A DNA stretch of 64,000 nucleotides, from the NCBI RefSeq assembly GCF_905475395.1, contig NC_058339.1:73312520-73376519 (forward strand), written 5' to 3'. This document shows positions 16,701 to 31,700 of the stretch, piece by piece (the stretch's first letter is position 1; each line of letters opens with the position of its first letter). Both the position numbers and the translations under genes were made by a program. Origin of the DNA: Chrysoperla carnea. Its lineage: Eukaryota > Arthropoda > Insecta > Neuroptera > Chrysopidae. The notes below the pieces were generated by a model that worked only from the letters and a program-made list of their open reading frames with translations, did no database searches and had not been told where the DNA came from.

Positions 16701-19700
16701 CTTGTGCCTAAATGAAATTTTACTCTTCTAAAAATTAAAGTATATCCGTATATTTTAATCACATGTCATTAAAAAATTGTTTTCTATCGAGATCTCTCTA
16801 ATTAAAAGTGTTCTTCTATCTTTTATTAGTTATGAAGCAGAATGAACTTTGCATTGAACCTGAAAGTCTAAGCCGAACTAAATATATGAGCACGTTTTTC
16901 TCAATAAAACTTATTTTTCGAATTTAAAGTTTAATAATCTTACAAAAAAACAACTAAAATCGCAAAACACAATGTAAAGCTGCGTTTCATACTTCCCTAA
17001 TGGGTCTATATAACATACCAAAAAAGCAGCTTTATATCGCCTTCTGGCCGTCATTTGTACTTATAGGTCTTAGAAATTTCTAGATCTTTACCTGATAGTA
17101 TCAATTTGCAACTCATGTCGATCAATAACATGCACTTGCTCGAAAATATTATTAATATTCCAAACTTTAACGCTACGATCAATACTAGACGTAACTATAG
17201 AATTCCAATGGCCAATAGTCAATGGTTCCAATTGGATAATTCGTCCAAAATGTGCATCCAAAATTTTCACCAATGTTTGAGTTTCCAAATTCCATACATA
17301 TAATAATTTGCGTACTCCAGCCACTGCATAATCTTTATGTGCACTTAACATGATCGAATTACTCACTAACATTTTCGTCGATATATTTCGAACGCCATGC
17401 GGTAACATTAATTCCATGGCAAAGTTACTGATCTCATTGTTAAAATCCCAAACAATGAATCCATTGCTCGTTGTGCCAAATAAAATGTCATTGGTTTTAT
17501 CCAATTTTAATTGTAGTACAATTTCAGTGATGTCATTTTCAGCACGCGGAAGTTCGGTGACAAAATCCCATTGTTTCGCCTCTTGGTTCACTTGATATTT
17601 TGTTACGGAATAATTATTTTCCGAGACGCAGGTGTACATATATTGTTTATCGTTTGTTAAAACCAAACCACTATGAACAAAAACATTCAATTTAACGAGA
17701 CACAATATTTTCATGTATTAACTTGATTGTCAGTAGCAAAGTCACATCAGTCCTGGCAGAAAGTTTTTGGTAAGGGGGGTTGAGGCGCTGCGATTGTGAG
17801 GGAAGAATTTAAAATGGTAGATGATTGCTTGCTTCTTTTAGGATCTACCAGGGCTCATTTTAAAGGTCGAATAGTACAGTATGTGCGGCGCAAAATACCT
17901 CAGTATTGAAAAATATTAACCTGTCCGGTCTTTCGACGCGATAATTATTAGAAAAAATAGTTTTTAGAAAATAATACTTTAGAAAAAATCAAAAAAAATC
18001 TTGACGAAAAAACACGGTTTTATCACAAAAAAGATCGCGGCTTGTATGATTCGCAAGAAATCCTTTCGAGGCTCAAATTGTAGCTTTTAATCTCTTTGTA
18101 AAAAAATTTTCATCGCAAAAAGGTGCTTCGAAAAAATCATGCGCGATCGGTAACGAAGCATCTTACGATACTTAAACAAAATTTTCTTCGTTAAGAGTCG
18201 CCCTACAATCTCTGTGGAAACTGGAAGTCTAAAGAAAAACGATAATTTACAAACAGTAACAGTTGATCGACGCCACACTGAGCAATGTATACTATACACT
18301 ATAGTTTGTAAATTCTCGTTTTTGTTTTAGTTTTCACGGTTTTATAACGCACGACACTTTTCACGTTTCTTTTATGAAAGTTAAGCTCTTTAAAAAGTTC
18401 TATTTTTCCTCCAAAAATTTGATGTGAAGTTAGGAGCGATTTTGACGTGATTAAATATATTCTTTAAAATTCAAATATCTCGAAATATCTTCTAAAATAT
18501 GAAAAATTCAAACAAAATTGCAGACAATTAATTTGAGGAACGTAAAATTTTCTAGAAAAATTGTCTTTACATCATTTTTCTAGAGAATTTGGTATCGAAG
18601 TCTATTTAGGAGAAACCAGTAAAATGATATTGAAAAGTTGTATATCTCGAGAGCGAAAAAGCATATAGCTATGAGACTACTGAACTTTTTTGTTCCTTTT
18701 ACAAATGATCTTAGAATTTTCGTCTTGGAAGTAGCGCATCTTCAAATTTACTTCTTTGCTCTTAAAATAAGGTCCTGGTAGAGTCCAATAAGACCAAGAA
18801 TAACAAAGGAACATGCTTGCAAATAAAAATCTATATATACAAGAAGAAACTGACTGATCGACAATCGCATAGCTGTAACCGCTATGTCTAGAAGCATGAA
18901 ATTCTGCACAAACGTTCCCAAGTGTGCACTAAGAAGGAGAATTTTGGAAATTCATCTTTTAAGATATTAAACTGAGGGTTGCAAGTTTGTATGATTCAAA
19001 ACAAAAATTTATTTTATGATCATTTTCTAATAATTCATTATTCAAGGGGGTAGAATAGGGGGTGAATGTTTACATGAAACTTTGTTATTTTTGAAGTTAG
19101 AAATATAAAAATTGATATATATGCTTATGGCTTGAGACAAAAGTTTACTGTATCACTTTTTTATGAAAATTCATTCTTAAAGGGGATGAAAGTTTGTATG
19201 AAACTTCATTATTTTTTGAGTACCTACTTGTGTGTATTTCAAGTGTTGTGTATTTTGGTGTTTATGAAATACATTACCTATGAATGTTAAAACATTCAAA
19301 TTCATTGCCGTTATTTATATATTGGAATAACATTCGATCATCGTCTTCTTTATCATCTAACCAGTAGATAATTCGATATTCGGTTAAAGTTTGAAATTCC
19401 ATTTCTAGAAAATGCAAAAAAAAAATTGTTACAATCAATATTAGTCTTCGTCATATTTGTCTTCAAACCATATAACTTCATTCTCTACTTCAATTTTTTT
19501 AACTTTTTCTACTCAGAGCCACTTTTTGTCTTATCTATCTTTGTTTCCACGTAACGTGATTTTGGAATTATAAGTTACAGAGTTCTGTTTCACTAGAAAA
19601 CTGCTTGGCCCTTTTTTTACTTTTGCCTTAACTATCTTAAACTCCATCCTTAGCATTGTCTTACAGAAATTACAGAAAACTTAAACTGTGCCTTGTTAGA

Positions 19701-22700
19701 AAAAATTTTGTCCGACTAAACCTGACACATAAATAAAAAACAGTGCGGTTTACAAAACAGTCGGGGGTGAGGTTGAGGTAGTAACTCAAGTGATCTGTTT
19801 GAGATGGAGTAGTAATTTAACTACACCAAAAAATAACTTTGAATGCAAAACAAAAGAGTTGAGTTTTCTGACTTTTGTTAAGAAATTTGATATAAATCCT
19901 TCACTGTACTATGGTCTAAGTGTGTCCCACCCTAGAACAGCTACTTTAGCCTAACCTAACCTACACCCAGATCATTATAGCAAGATATGACAAATCTCAA
20001 TATTTGTATTTCTGTATGAACAAGGCTTTATACTTACGTAATATTTTCCAATCCTCATTTTTATATTTATCAGGAATGTTTGTGTTAAAAGTATCCTGAC
20101 GTTCACCACGCATATTATAAATAACCCAAGATTTTTGTCCAAAAATAATTAAATGTTGATTTAACAAATATATTCCACAAACTTTATAATTATCCTCTAA
20201 TGGATTATCGATTAATTGAAATTCACTCGACAACGTATTCAACAACACTGTTTGACTGTTGTTTGTATAAGCAGCAGCCCATTTATTATCCGGACTTAAA
20301 ACCAATTGCATCATAATTCCTTCAATTCCAGGATTTACATCTCTGGTCATATCACTTGTAGACAGATCCCATGTAATAAATTTATTCGAAACTGAGACAA
20401 TATAACGATAATCTGAAGTTAAACAAAATGAGAACACTGCAAATTGATGTCCTTCTAAAGAATATTTCAGTGGCCCTCCTGGGGTATGCAGACAATGGTA
20501 TAATGGTACTAAGGCACAATTCGAAGGACCATATTGGTCGCATGCTTTTAATAACATTTTTATGTTGGAATTACCACCAATTTCGGGTAATAATCGTCCG
20601 ATTAATTGAGGAGCCAACATATTTGGATGTGCACTCAAGATAGCACCACCTAATCTAAGTGCATCCGCGACCAATAACAATTCACGTTTTGCGCTATCAC
20701 CGTTTTCTAAATGGGCACTTGCGTCTTCGAAATCACTGAGTACGGATTGCAATGGGCATGAAGATAGTTTAGCATGTAACCATTCGTAGTTGAATAGTAC
20801 GTTGGAGTATAGATCGTTAAAACGTCGAGACCGTACCAAATGGAACGGTAATTCACCAAATTTGCGAAGGTTGTATCGACATGGAACTCCATCTGAAGAA
20901 TAAAATACTAGCGGCTGAACGGGTACTTTACGATCAGCCACACCTTCTTTATCCGTTAAATTAAATCTGAAAATAATTTATTTTAATAAATTTAAATTAA
21001 AAGGAAAAACTCTTGAGCAGCGAGGCTCACTAATTAAGGTTATATTTTCCCCACCTACACCAAAATTTTGTTCGTAGCACCAATATATTTAAGTGACTAA
21101 ACTTAGTATACCTTGATATATTTCATATATACATGGTATAAAAATTTAAAATAAAATACCAAAACATAAATAATTAAAAAATCAAAAATCCGACTGCAAA
21201 AAAAGATAATTTAAATAATGCACTAAAAAGATCGAAACAAGATTGAGGATAGAAAACAAAATTTAAAATACAATCGTAGTGTAGGAGCTGCGTTAGCTAA
21301 GCGAATTCCCCTTAAGACATTAAAGAGATTAATCTATATGGAGATTCCCTCTTAAGAGATTAAAAAATATTGTTTTTTTAATTTTTCAAGAATTTTTATT
21401 TCGAAAATTAAACGTCTAGAAAAAATCACAAGAGTACTTTTTTACTTAAAACTGATCAAAAAATACAAAATTATTTTTACTTTGAAAAAATTTAAAATTT
21501 TGTACTTTGGGCAAAAATGAGGAGAATGTTTGGGTGATATATTACCTGTGTCGTTGTATTTCAGTGAATTTAAACGGTTTTGGATTACCACCGCCCCAAA
21601 TACCTAGATAATAATCAGCGATTGATGAATGAAAATATGTTGCCATATTCATATTTTTAAAATAACGCTCTCTGGCCGTATCACGAAATTGTCTAAAAAA
21701 AGAATTTTATTCTAAAAATTCCTATTCTCACTTACGACATCGCATAATAAATTTCTTACCTGTGATACCAATTCATAACGTTTACACCATCAGCTTCACG
21801 TTCGGATAGATAATTTGGTAAATCGTTACGAATTCGAGTCCATAGTAACGGTGGAATACGTCTTACAGGTGGTAAATGGTATTGGTATACATCATCCAAA
21901 ACTTTGTCATCTAACGATATTAAATCTTCTAATTCAGATTCAGAAAGACCACTTTTAGCTGCTGTTATATATGCTAATGCATGAAATACTAGAATTCGAC
22001 CATGCTAAAATTTATTATAAATATACTGGGTGCACCATTTTAATCTATTATGACTAATAGCTCGTTTTAGAGTTAACCAATAAAAAAAAAAACTTAAACA
22101 AAAGTTGCAAAGTTTGACGGGGACATCATGTTGTGGTGTAAGATTGGACCTAATTCTTCGGATTGCTTTAGTAGTAAATTTTGATCCTAAAAGGTAAGAA
22201 ATAGAATAAAACTTTTCACTTTTCCTAATTTAAAATTTTATTCTTCTCTCACCTATTAGTATCTTAATTGACTATTAAAGTAACCCGGAAAAAACAAACT
22301 CTGCAACTTTTGTTAAAGTAATTTTTTTATTGGTTAACTACAAAATGCGCTCTTAGCCATAATATATTAAAATGATCCACCCTGTAGAATATGCTCCCAA
22401 AGTATAATAAAAGTTTTTCTGTAGACTTACTTGTTTTTCGATTCGTTCAAATAACATCATAATACTATCCATAACTGTTGAAGCTAAATGTGTATCCTGA
22501 GGTTTTGTGTAACTTCGCCATCTACATATTTCCGCAAATACTAATTTTACAAATATGGGTAAACTACATTTACTGATAGCATTCGATACTAATCGCCATT
22601 GATAATTATTTAAGTCACGGCATGCTGTTTTCATCCACATTTTAATTACATTCATTGCTAAATCTTCACCCAAAGCAGTAACTTCGACAAAATTCTCTTC

Positions 22701-25700
22701 GACGTCAATCATACGTCGTAGCAAATGATAATCTTGAGATACAACTGGATTTGATTCTTCTGCAGCGCATGATACTATTATCTGTAAAATGTTCCCGAAT
22801 AAATCGTGAGATAGTGATAGATTGCCTCAACATACAACCGGTGTAAAATAAGGAGTTGAATTCTCCACTACATTGTTTATAATTGCGCTACACTGAAGAC
22901 AAGTATGAATATATCAGCTTCACTCATCTCATTCAGCGTGTATTCACGAATATGTCAGCCTAACAAGACCGGAGGACAATGAAAGATCTAGTCATAGATG
23001 ATGTAGTTTATAAGGCGGTAGCGCAATGATCTTGGATAACAGGTGAACAACGAGGGGAGAATGATTGTCGCCGTAAGAGAAAGATTGCAGAATGTAACCA
23101 GGGCATACTTTGTTAATCTAATGATCCTGACGAATAAACAAATTTCACGCAAGATCAAACTAACCATTTACTATACACTGATTCGACTCATCATAATATA
23201 TGGCAGTGAAAGTTAGAACCTGACTCAAGAAGACCAAGAGAAAATAAGACGATTTGAACGAAAAATCATAAGAAGAATATATGGCGCAATCCGAGCGAAC
23301 GAGGAAGAATGGCGCATCCGAACCAATAGAGAAATCCAGGAGATGCTGAAGGGAGAAAATATTGTGGAGTTCATTAAATCACAGAGGCTCAGATGGAACT
23401 TACCTTACAATTATCTGGTAAACGTGTTGGCAACCATGATACTTTATTAGCATCTTGTGCGCCGGTTAACTGATCCACACTGTCGAAAAATAGAAATAAT
23501 GGTTGCTGTGTTGTAGCTAGAGTTAGTAATTGTTTAAAATGTGCCGTTAAGGGTACCAGATCATCTGGAATTCCATCGAAGGGTAACATATAATTATATG
23601 ATATCTAGAATTAAAAAAGAAAAAACGTTATAAAAAGTCAAATTGTAGAAAATATATGTTCAATTTACTTGTTGACAAATCGAAATCAAACTTGGCGTTA
23701 ACGCACTACTGTCTGGTGTAGTACCCAAAAATCGAATAATCGTAATCGGTCTTGCATTAGCAAACCATACTTTACATAAACTTGCACTTTTCGCTAACAA
23801 AGAAGTTTTCCCACTACCACCTTCCCCATAAAGTACCAACGGTTTATCAGACTTATTTCTCATGTAATTTTCAATATGATCCAAATTATCCTGACGTCCA
23901 TAGAACACTGTCACACTGTTATTGCAAGCATGTAAATGCTGCAAAATTTCTGTAACAATCTGTCCTTGAGCACTAGAATCCTCTTTACGCATGGCACGAT
24001 CCACTAATTTAACAATATTCTTGTAAAAATGTGTTATGAAATGATTTAAGTACTCCTCATGGGTGTCTGGATCTAAACCCTCACGACCAATCCATTCCAC
24101 GGTATATTTTTGCATGTTTGTTGTCTCAATTTTGTTTGGAAGACGTACATCTCGAAGATCACTAAGGAGTTTGGAAGATTCGGTATCTAAACTTCGACTT
24201 ATAATATCCACAAAATTGGATGCTTTCTTTAAATTTTGTAAGTTGATGTTGTTAATATATCGGACATAAGCCAGACAATGATTCTTAGTGTTTTTAACGT
24301 TTAATACTCCGTTAATAACTTCACGTTCCGTAACAGACATGAAATAATTATGCATTATTTCCTTATCGATAACTCCTTGCTCATATAGGGAGCTACTCGC
24401 TTTACGAAATAACTTTTGCATTTTACCCAAAATATCCCACCACATTGCTTGATCTTCTGCTTGTAATTTTGGAATACGTTTGTTATTAAAGTTGACCAAA
24501 ATTGAGGAGATTGGTTGGAGAACACTGATTGGAGGCACGGCATTACTATCTTTACGATACCAAGTATCCAATAGTATGACATCATGACCCGTAGCAGCTA
24601 ATTCATCTCGGAGTAATTGTAATTCCGAGGAAAGTATATAAGTTGGAATGGGTCGATAACCATATTTTTGTCCCAAAAATACAACAAAATTTGGACCCAT
24701 TGATAAACGTTGACAATTTTCAATTTCTTTCATACATAGCTCGGTGGTCATGTGATCATCAGTGGCTTCATCTCGTACACCCCATCTCATGTCCACCACC
24801 TGTTACAGAAATCGTGCAGTATGAAGGATGTTTGAAAATAAATACACAATTATAAAATTACTAGCAGATATCCGCTCGCTTTACTGGGCAATTTTAACTC
24901 TAAAAATAAAGACTCGGCTCACTTTGTTCCCTTTTGTTCACAATTTTAAGAAATTTAATTTTTTAGTACTGCACCCTACTTCATATTTAAAAAAAATCAA
25001 ACCTTTGATGAAAAATTGCCCTACCGCTTGTAGATCCTTAAATTACAAATTAAAGCTTACGTTTGTTTTTCGTGAAAACGTTGATATTTCATCGATATCC
25101 AGGTTCACATTTTTGTGTATATTTAGGAGAGCTAACCCGGATAATCTTTCCTGTGCCATTGATGCACGCATCCAAGATTTTACTCCGCGAAAACTAAAAA
25201 ACAATATCCTTGCGGTAGCTATCCTGACCGGAAAAATTGCCAGTATTTGTAAGAAAATTTTTAAGTTTAGGTACAAATCTTGGTCGTATGCTTCAATAGG
25301 ACGAATCGACTCTGGTACTGCGAAATTGTTTTCGAATTCTCTTTTCTATTTAGGCATTCAGAGTCGGTATTCATTTATAACAGTTGATACACTATCGTTA
25401 ATGAATAGCCGATAAATCTGACCCAATTTTTTCTCTGTCTCAATATCGAAATTCCAGTCCCAGACACTAACATTTGGTTTAGGTAGAAAAACTTCCCAAC
25501 TGAAATAGGTCTCTGCTCCAAATCATTATTAACGTCGAAAATGTAACGGAGACAATCTAACACGTCACTCCTTATTTCTTCCATTTTTGCGACTAAAAGT
25601 ATGGTATTAATCTCAAATCGTTATTCTTTTCGTTTATAAATATCTTTGAAAGCTTTCTGTTGATAAATTAAATTGATAAACAATTTTCAAAAGTAATCAA

Positions 25701-28700
25701 TGTTTTAACCCCGTTTTGATTATAAAAAAAAATTATTGTCTACAATAATGACTTTTCAATAATAAAAAGTAAACTTGTAACGCTCTCAAATGAATTTTTT
25801 TGTTTGTTTAGTGATAGCTTCAAACCGGTACATTGTAAAGCTATTTGTATTTATTATTTTTTTATATTGAAAATCACATAAAAGTATCTGATGGTTTTTC
25901 CGTTGACGGGTAAATGTGTTAGAAATATCACGAAAATATTATAAAAAGTAAACACATCATTTTATATAGAATTTTGTTGAATGTTCAATGTACGGTGTAT
26001 GTACAAGAACTACAACACCCAGAACGTGGTAAATTGAAATTCTTGTAACAATTAAGAGATGGAGGCCTAGAAAGAGATCACACGCAAGAGATCAAATATT
26101 ATGTGAACTCTCAAATTGACAGATTTGATCTGTCAAAAACTGTTATTGTTAAATTTATTAAATATTTATTTTCTTTAATCAATCTTTCAGATATAAAATG
26201 GAATTTTTTATATACAAAATATAAATATAAAATTTATTTTAATTCTGAAAGTGAGCATGATTTAACGAAATATTGTCCGCATCGAGCGCTATGATCGACT
26301 CAGTTGCTCGACCATAAGGTGTGCTCCCTACGAATAAACTGAAAAGAAAAGTACTAGCAGGAAAATTTGTTCTTAAGACAGCAAGTAAATACTTTGATTT
26401 AAGGCAATATTTTCTTGCTATACTTTAATTTTTAAGAAGTCAAATTACTTATTTTATTGAATTAAGGAGGTACTTTCGCCGCCAATGTTAATTTAAAAAA
26501 AGCACAATTTACTTCTAGCCAGTGCACAATTAACTTCCAATCAGTGAAAGGACTTAAACAAAAATATTTGATTTTTGTGTCACGAAATAAAAAATATTAG
26601 CAGTTTAGTTTGAACTTTGAACTTTTCGACTTAATTAGTATGCTAATAGGATAATTATATAATGTCGTTGCCGCATTTCGTCTCATTTTACGTATTTTGA
26701 TAATTTGTTATTTTTTATTTCTAAGGAATAAATTGTATTGTAAAGGATGTTTGTTTGTGAAGTTTTCACGCAAAAACTACCGAATGGATTTGAATGAAAC
26801 TCCACAACAATGCAGCTCATATATCAGAATATCAGAATAACTTATGAGCTATAATTTATAAAGATATCTATGAGCATCATTTTGAACCATAAATTAAAGA
26901 TTTCTGTAAATATAGAGACAAAATACAATTCATGGCCATCTTTTCTGATATACTCAATGAATTATGACTATTTTACATTTAAAAAAATTGTACATATATT
27001 TTACCTGTGTAAAACAAACCCTACCGTTATTTCGAATGTTATGGAAGGGGGATAAGTGAAAGCAAGGGAGATGAAAACTAAAACGCGTTGGTCTTTACCA
27101 ATCTTTACTTTTAAACCCAACTTAGTGAATTAAGCGGGTATCAAGCCTATTTGAAATAAATTAATAAAAATATTAAATTTTTTAAATTTTGTTTCTATGC
27201 TATTAAAAATATACTTGAATAGAAAAACTGCTATTTGATCTTAAATGAAATGATTTCAATAAAAATGATTTACTTGGAAAAATTAAAAAAAAAATTGGTA
27301 AACAAAACACAAACAGCTGTTTTATCGGAGGTTAATATTTGTGATATTATGACACTGAAATGTTAATTGGTAAAACCCTAATATTTTTCAACGTGTTTTC
27401 TGTTTCGTAGTACATAGAAGATTTTCGTTATAATTTCTAGTTGGTACGAAGGTCACAGTATCTCGCCATAACCATATATAATATTAGTCATCATTGGTGA
27501 ATTCAAGGCTTTGTTTTCTAAATGACTTTGTATAAGTTTGTACCATGTAGGTATCATCCATCCACGGTTAATATTCGGTATACAGTCTGTCGTATAGTAT
27601 TTATTTATACCTAGTGACCTTATTAGGGTTAATATTGTTTGGTAATTATTTGTAGATTTTTATGTAATATGGGTTTGATTTGATTAATTAAAATAATTTA
27701 TATATTATGTATGGAACGGATGTATCAGAATAAATGGTACTATATAAAAGTTATAGTGTTTACCGGAACAATAATTTTGGTATTGAGAATTTGTGAGCAA
27801 AAAAACTCTTCTTCGAAGCTACAGGTGTTGGAAATTTTACATACCATGTCCAATTTCGGCCGAATCCGTTGCTTTTTCGAAAAATTGTTTTGAACAGAAT
27901 TGTTGGTATTTTTACGAAAAACATATTTGTCATGCCATTTAAGATAGTATAATAGCATCAATTATCACAGTTAATTACTATTTTTTATCCCCGAACCAAA
28001 AAAAGAGGTGTTATAAGTTTGACCGCTATGTGTGTCTGTCTGTGGCATCGTAGCGCCTAAACGAATGAGCCGATTTGTATTTTTTTGTTTCCTTTGAAAG
28101 TTTATTTAATTGGGAGTGTTCTTAGCTATGTTTCAAGTGCGAGTTAAAAAAAATAGGCGATGATTCTCAAAATCAGTTCACTTTGGAGAAGGCTCCAAGA
28201 AAAAGGGTAATTTAATTGAGAGTATTCTTAGAAACGTTTCAAGTGCGTATTAAATTTATTCAAAGGATCATAGTTCTTTTAGTTAAGAGAAAAGATTAGA
28301 TTTTCTCCTCTTCGGAGCAAAATGCTGTATTCATAGTAAAAATTATTTTCCAAAACTTTGCTTCGTATAAATATTTCCGTTTTACTTATATTAATCAAAA
28401 AATTCTAAATTTTTTTATTATAATATTCAAAGAAAAATTCATATATTACATGAAAAAAATTATTTATTAGAAATAATGTAAAATATTTATAATAATACTA
28501 GTATTTTGAACAAAATAAGTAATCATGCAATTATTACTTATACAGTGTCTTTCAGATAAACGGGCAAACGCCTTTGTCTTTTTATTTATTCATAGTATAT
28601 TTTCAAAAATTCAACGAGTTTAGTTTTAACCCGAATTGTATATACTTCTTACAACTAACTCAACGCGTATTGAAGCTTCAATTTATGTCTATAATACACC

Positions 28701-31700
28701 TTTCTTAGATGCATTGCTTAACGCATGTATTCTGTCATTTTCGTGGTAGGCTTATGCCTAGATGTAAACTGAACACTAGGTATATCAGCAATCTCGAAAA
28801 AGGCTTTAACGATTTTTCCTGAAAAATTAGTATGCAAAAGGTTTTTGGGGTGAAAAATCGATCAAGCAAGATTTCGTTTCTCTTCCTCACTTCTATTGGT
28901 GACGAAATAAAGCACATTACCGGGACATTCGAATTGATATTCGTGTGGAGACATTTTAAACGGTTCTTATATTAGTGACAAAATTTGTGTCTTTTTAACT
29001 CCTTTAATACCGAGTAAAACTCGATCATCCAGGTACTGTTACTTTATTGCTAAATTTGGAAAATAAAACTTTTACTCTCTTATCCTAGCTTTTGACTAAA
29101 GAGAGGGGGTAAACAGTAATTTTTGGCCTAGAGGAGGGCTAATCAGAAATTTTTAGTCTAAAAATTTCATTATTGCAATAGTCTGCTTAGTTCCAGAGTC
29201 CACGTGTATGGTTTATGTACATCCGTGAATTAGTACTAAACTTATGTTGATATCTTCGGTAGATTTTGAGATAAACGGGTAGATTCATAAATTACACTAG
29301 GGAATGTACGAAACACAATCCATCATATCGAGAAACAAAAAATTTGTTCGGGTAGAAGAAAAAATTCTTAGAAAGATAGTGTTTTTGGCATTTTTTCCAA
29401 CTGATGCAGAACATAACCTAAACAAATCAGAAAAGTCGAAAAAACGGTTTTTCGCATTTATAAAAAAACAAAGCAATCTAAAAAAAAATTTAGAGAACGC
29501 CATTTTTGGTCGTGTATGTAAGTACAATAAAATTAAAATAAGTTCAATTATTAGAATTTGCAAAATCATCCTGTTCTTTATTCGTTTTATATGAGGTTAA
29601 ATAGAGATAAAAAACTTTTTTTTACTGGCGCACATGATAACACAATTTCGGGGAATAACCAACGAAATCTTACCAAGCCTATTTCATTTGATAGGTGTTT
29701 TTTATTGTCTACAACTTTCTTATTTAGCTTTTCTTTTTTGTAGATTGCTTCTTTTTTTTTCGACTTTTCCAATTTTTTTAGGTTATGTTCTGCCTCAGAT
29801 GGAAAAATACAATAAACGCTATCTTTCTTAGAACTTCGTATTCTATCAGACCAAATTATTTGCTTTTCTACAGCAAGCTTTAGGGCTTTTTCCATGGGGT
29901 TATTGATGAGACTTCCTGGACTAATTATAATCTCTATAAGTTTAAATTAATTATTTCTAGAGTCCAAAATTAAAAAAAAAAATTTATATGTTTGTTTATC
30001 ATATTGTGCAATACATATTACACGAATATTTGTATAGAACACACGGATATATAATTAAAATAATATATCTGTGATGAAAACACAAAGAAAACCTATAAAC
30101 ATGTTTAACTTTTTACGACTATTCTTCTGTGACATTCTGTAAATTTATTTTATATTACATACAAATCATAAATCTTTGAAGTATTTTATTTTTTTTTACA
30201 ATTTATATGCAAATTATTATATCAAAATATCGCAGTGCAGTTTTGCAAAATGAAAACAAGTGGAAAAAGGTAATTTAGGAGAGTTTATCCATATTTTCCA
30301 TGTTTTTCATGTATCTAGTACGAAATTTAATGGCTGTAAAATCAGCAATATTAAATTACCAAATCAGATTTATTGTTTAATCACATGCAAAAACATATTT
30401 AAATGTAACAACTTTATTTGTTTATAAACAGCAAAACTTTTGAAAACTTTTATCAGGACTGTATTAACCAATACAAGAAAAAGAATCAAGCGTTTTTAGC
30501 TATTTATCCCAGAATTTGATTTTCTGAGATATTCTGAAATATTTTTTATTTGGGGCTCTTGAAAATACGGCTCAAAAATTATATTAAGAATGTAATTGAG
30601 TGGTGTAAAAATCATTTTACTTACTACTCGATAAAACACTGTTTTATCGATCGTTTTTACGTTCAAAGTGAATAAAATTTTCATTTGATTTAGAGACCCT
30701 CCAATTTAAGTCCGGTGCTGATTAATATATGGTTTTATGATCTAAACTTGAAATGTTTTTCGATTCTAACACTATTGTTAGAATCGAAATCACTATTGAC
30801 TAATAACCTATCTAATAAATTTTATTTTATTATTTGAGATTGAGGGAATTGTGTTCGGAAAAAGATCTATTGTGTTTTCTCATTGAGTCTAGTTTTTATA
30901 TCTTTGAATTTTTGACGATTTATCATATTTTGCGGTTCCGTTAATTTAGTTTTGCTGTTTTGGAACTATGTTCCTTTTCAAGCGTTTAACGGATGAGGAC
31001 TAGACCATAAAAAACGATTAGACACTTTTTTGTAGTATATTACCTTAAAATATTATTACTATTCTCATGGAGGACGTGGTCTTGTGATTATAGTAATTCT
31101 AACACGATTTGATTCTAGCAAAATTTATATGGTTTTGAAACTCTACTCCCCTTCCTTATTTTTTCCACTCTTTCATAGCTCTAAAAAACTTGTTCCGTTT
31201 ATCTATAAGAGCTGCATTTTATTTTCGTTGTACATGACCTGAAAATACTGTTCACAAATTGCCAACTTTTAGCTTTAAGAAATTCGATCGTTTCAAAAAA
31301 ATTCTTAGGTCTTCTAAATGTATGTTGTTTGCATTATTTGAAGTAACGGTCAAGAAAAAAAAAATTTTATAAAAAAGTCCATCGCTTCTCTAGCAAGTTA
31401 GATTCGGGGTCTTTACTTGGAGTGACCATAGATTTTGTATGTTTTTTGGGGTGTAGATATTGATGGTCTCCTGAAAATTTCTACGGCCTTATTTAGTAGC
31501 TATGGTCATACTTTGGCCGTTTTGGTGGACCAAGCCTCCATAAACACGTCCCAAAAATCATAAAAATAAACTGTCTCCCCGAGTTGGACTCGAAAGTATT
31601 TGAGAACGTTTTGGATACCAAAACCGCTTTTTCAATGAATGTGGTATTTACCAGAATCACTTTGTAATTTCATGTAAAATTAAACAACAGGGCCTAATCT

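Noticed and set aside
17671..17714. Starting NACHT-WD exon 10 at the ATG at 17714
   Set aside because: A strong acceptor (TTTTTGTTCATAG) at 17671 and the phase of exon 9 place the exon start at 17670; the upstream codons are intronic.
19947..19963. CCTAACCTAACCT, a telomere-like word
   Set aside because: Only two units, in the middle of a gene. Insect telomeric repeats run for many units.
24828..25415. 195-codon plus-strand open frame
   Set aside because: It lies antisense to the hAT relic, which has recognisable transposase motifs on the minus strand. The plus frame is a shadow.
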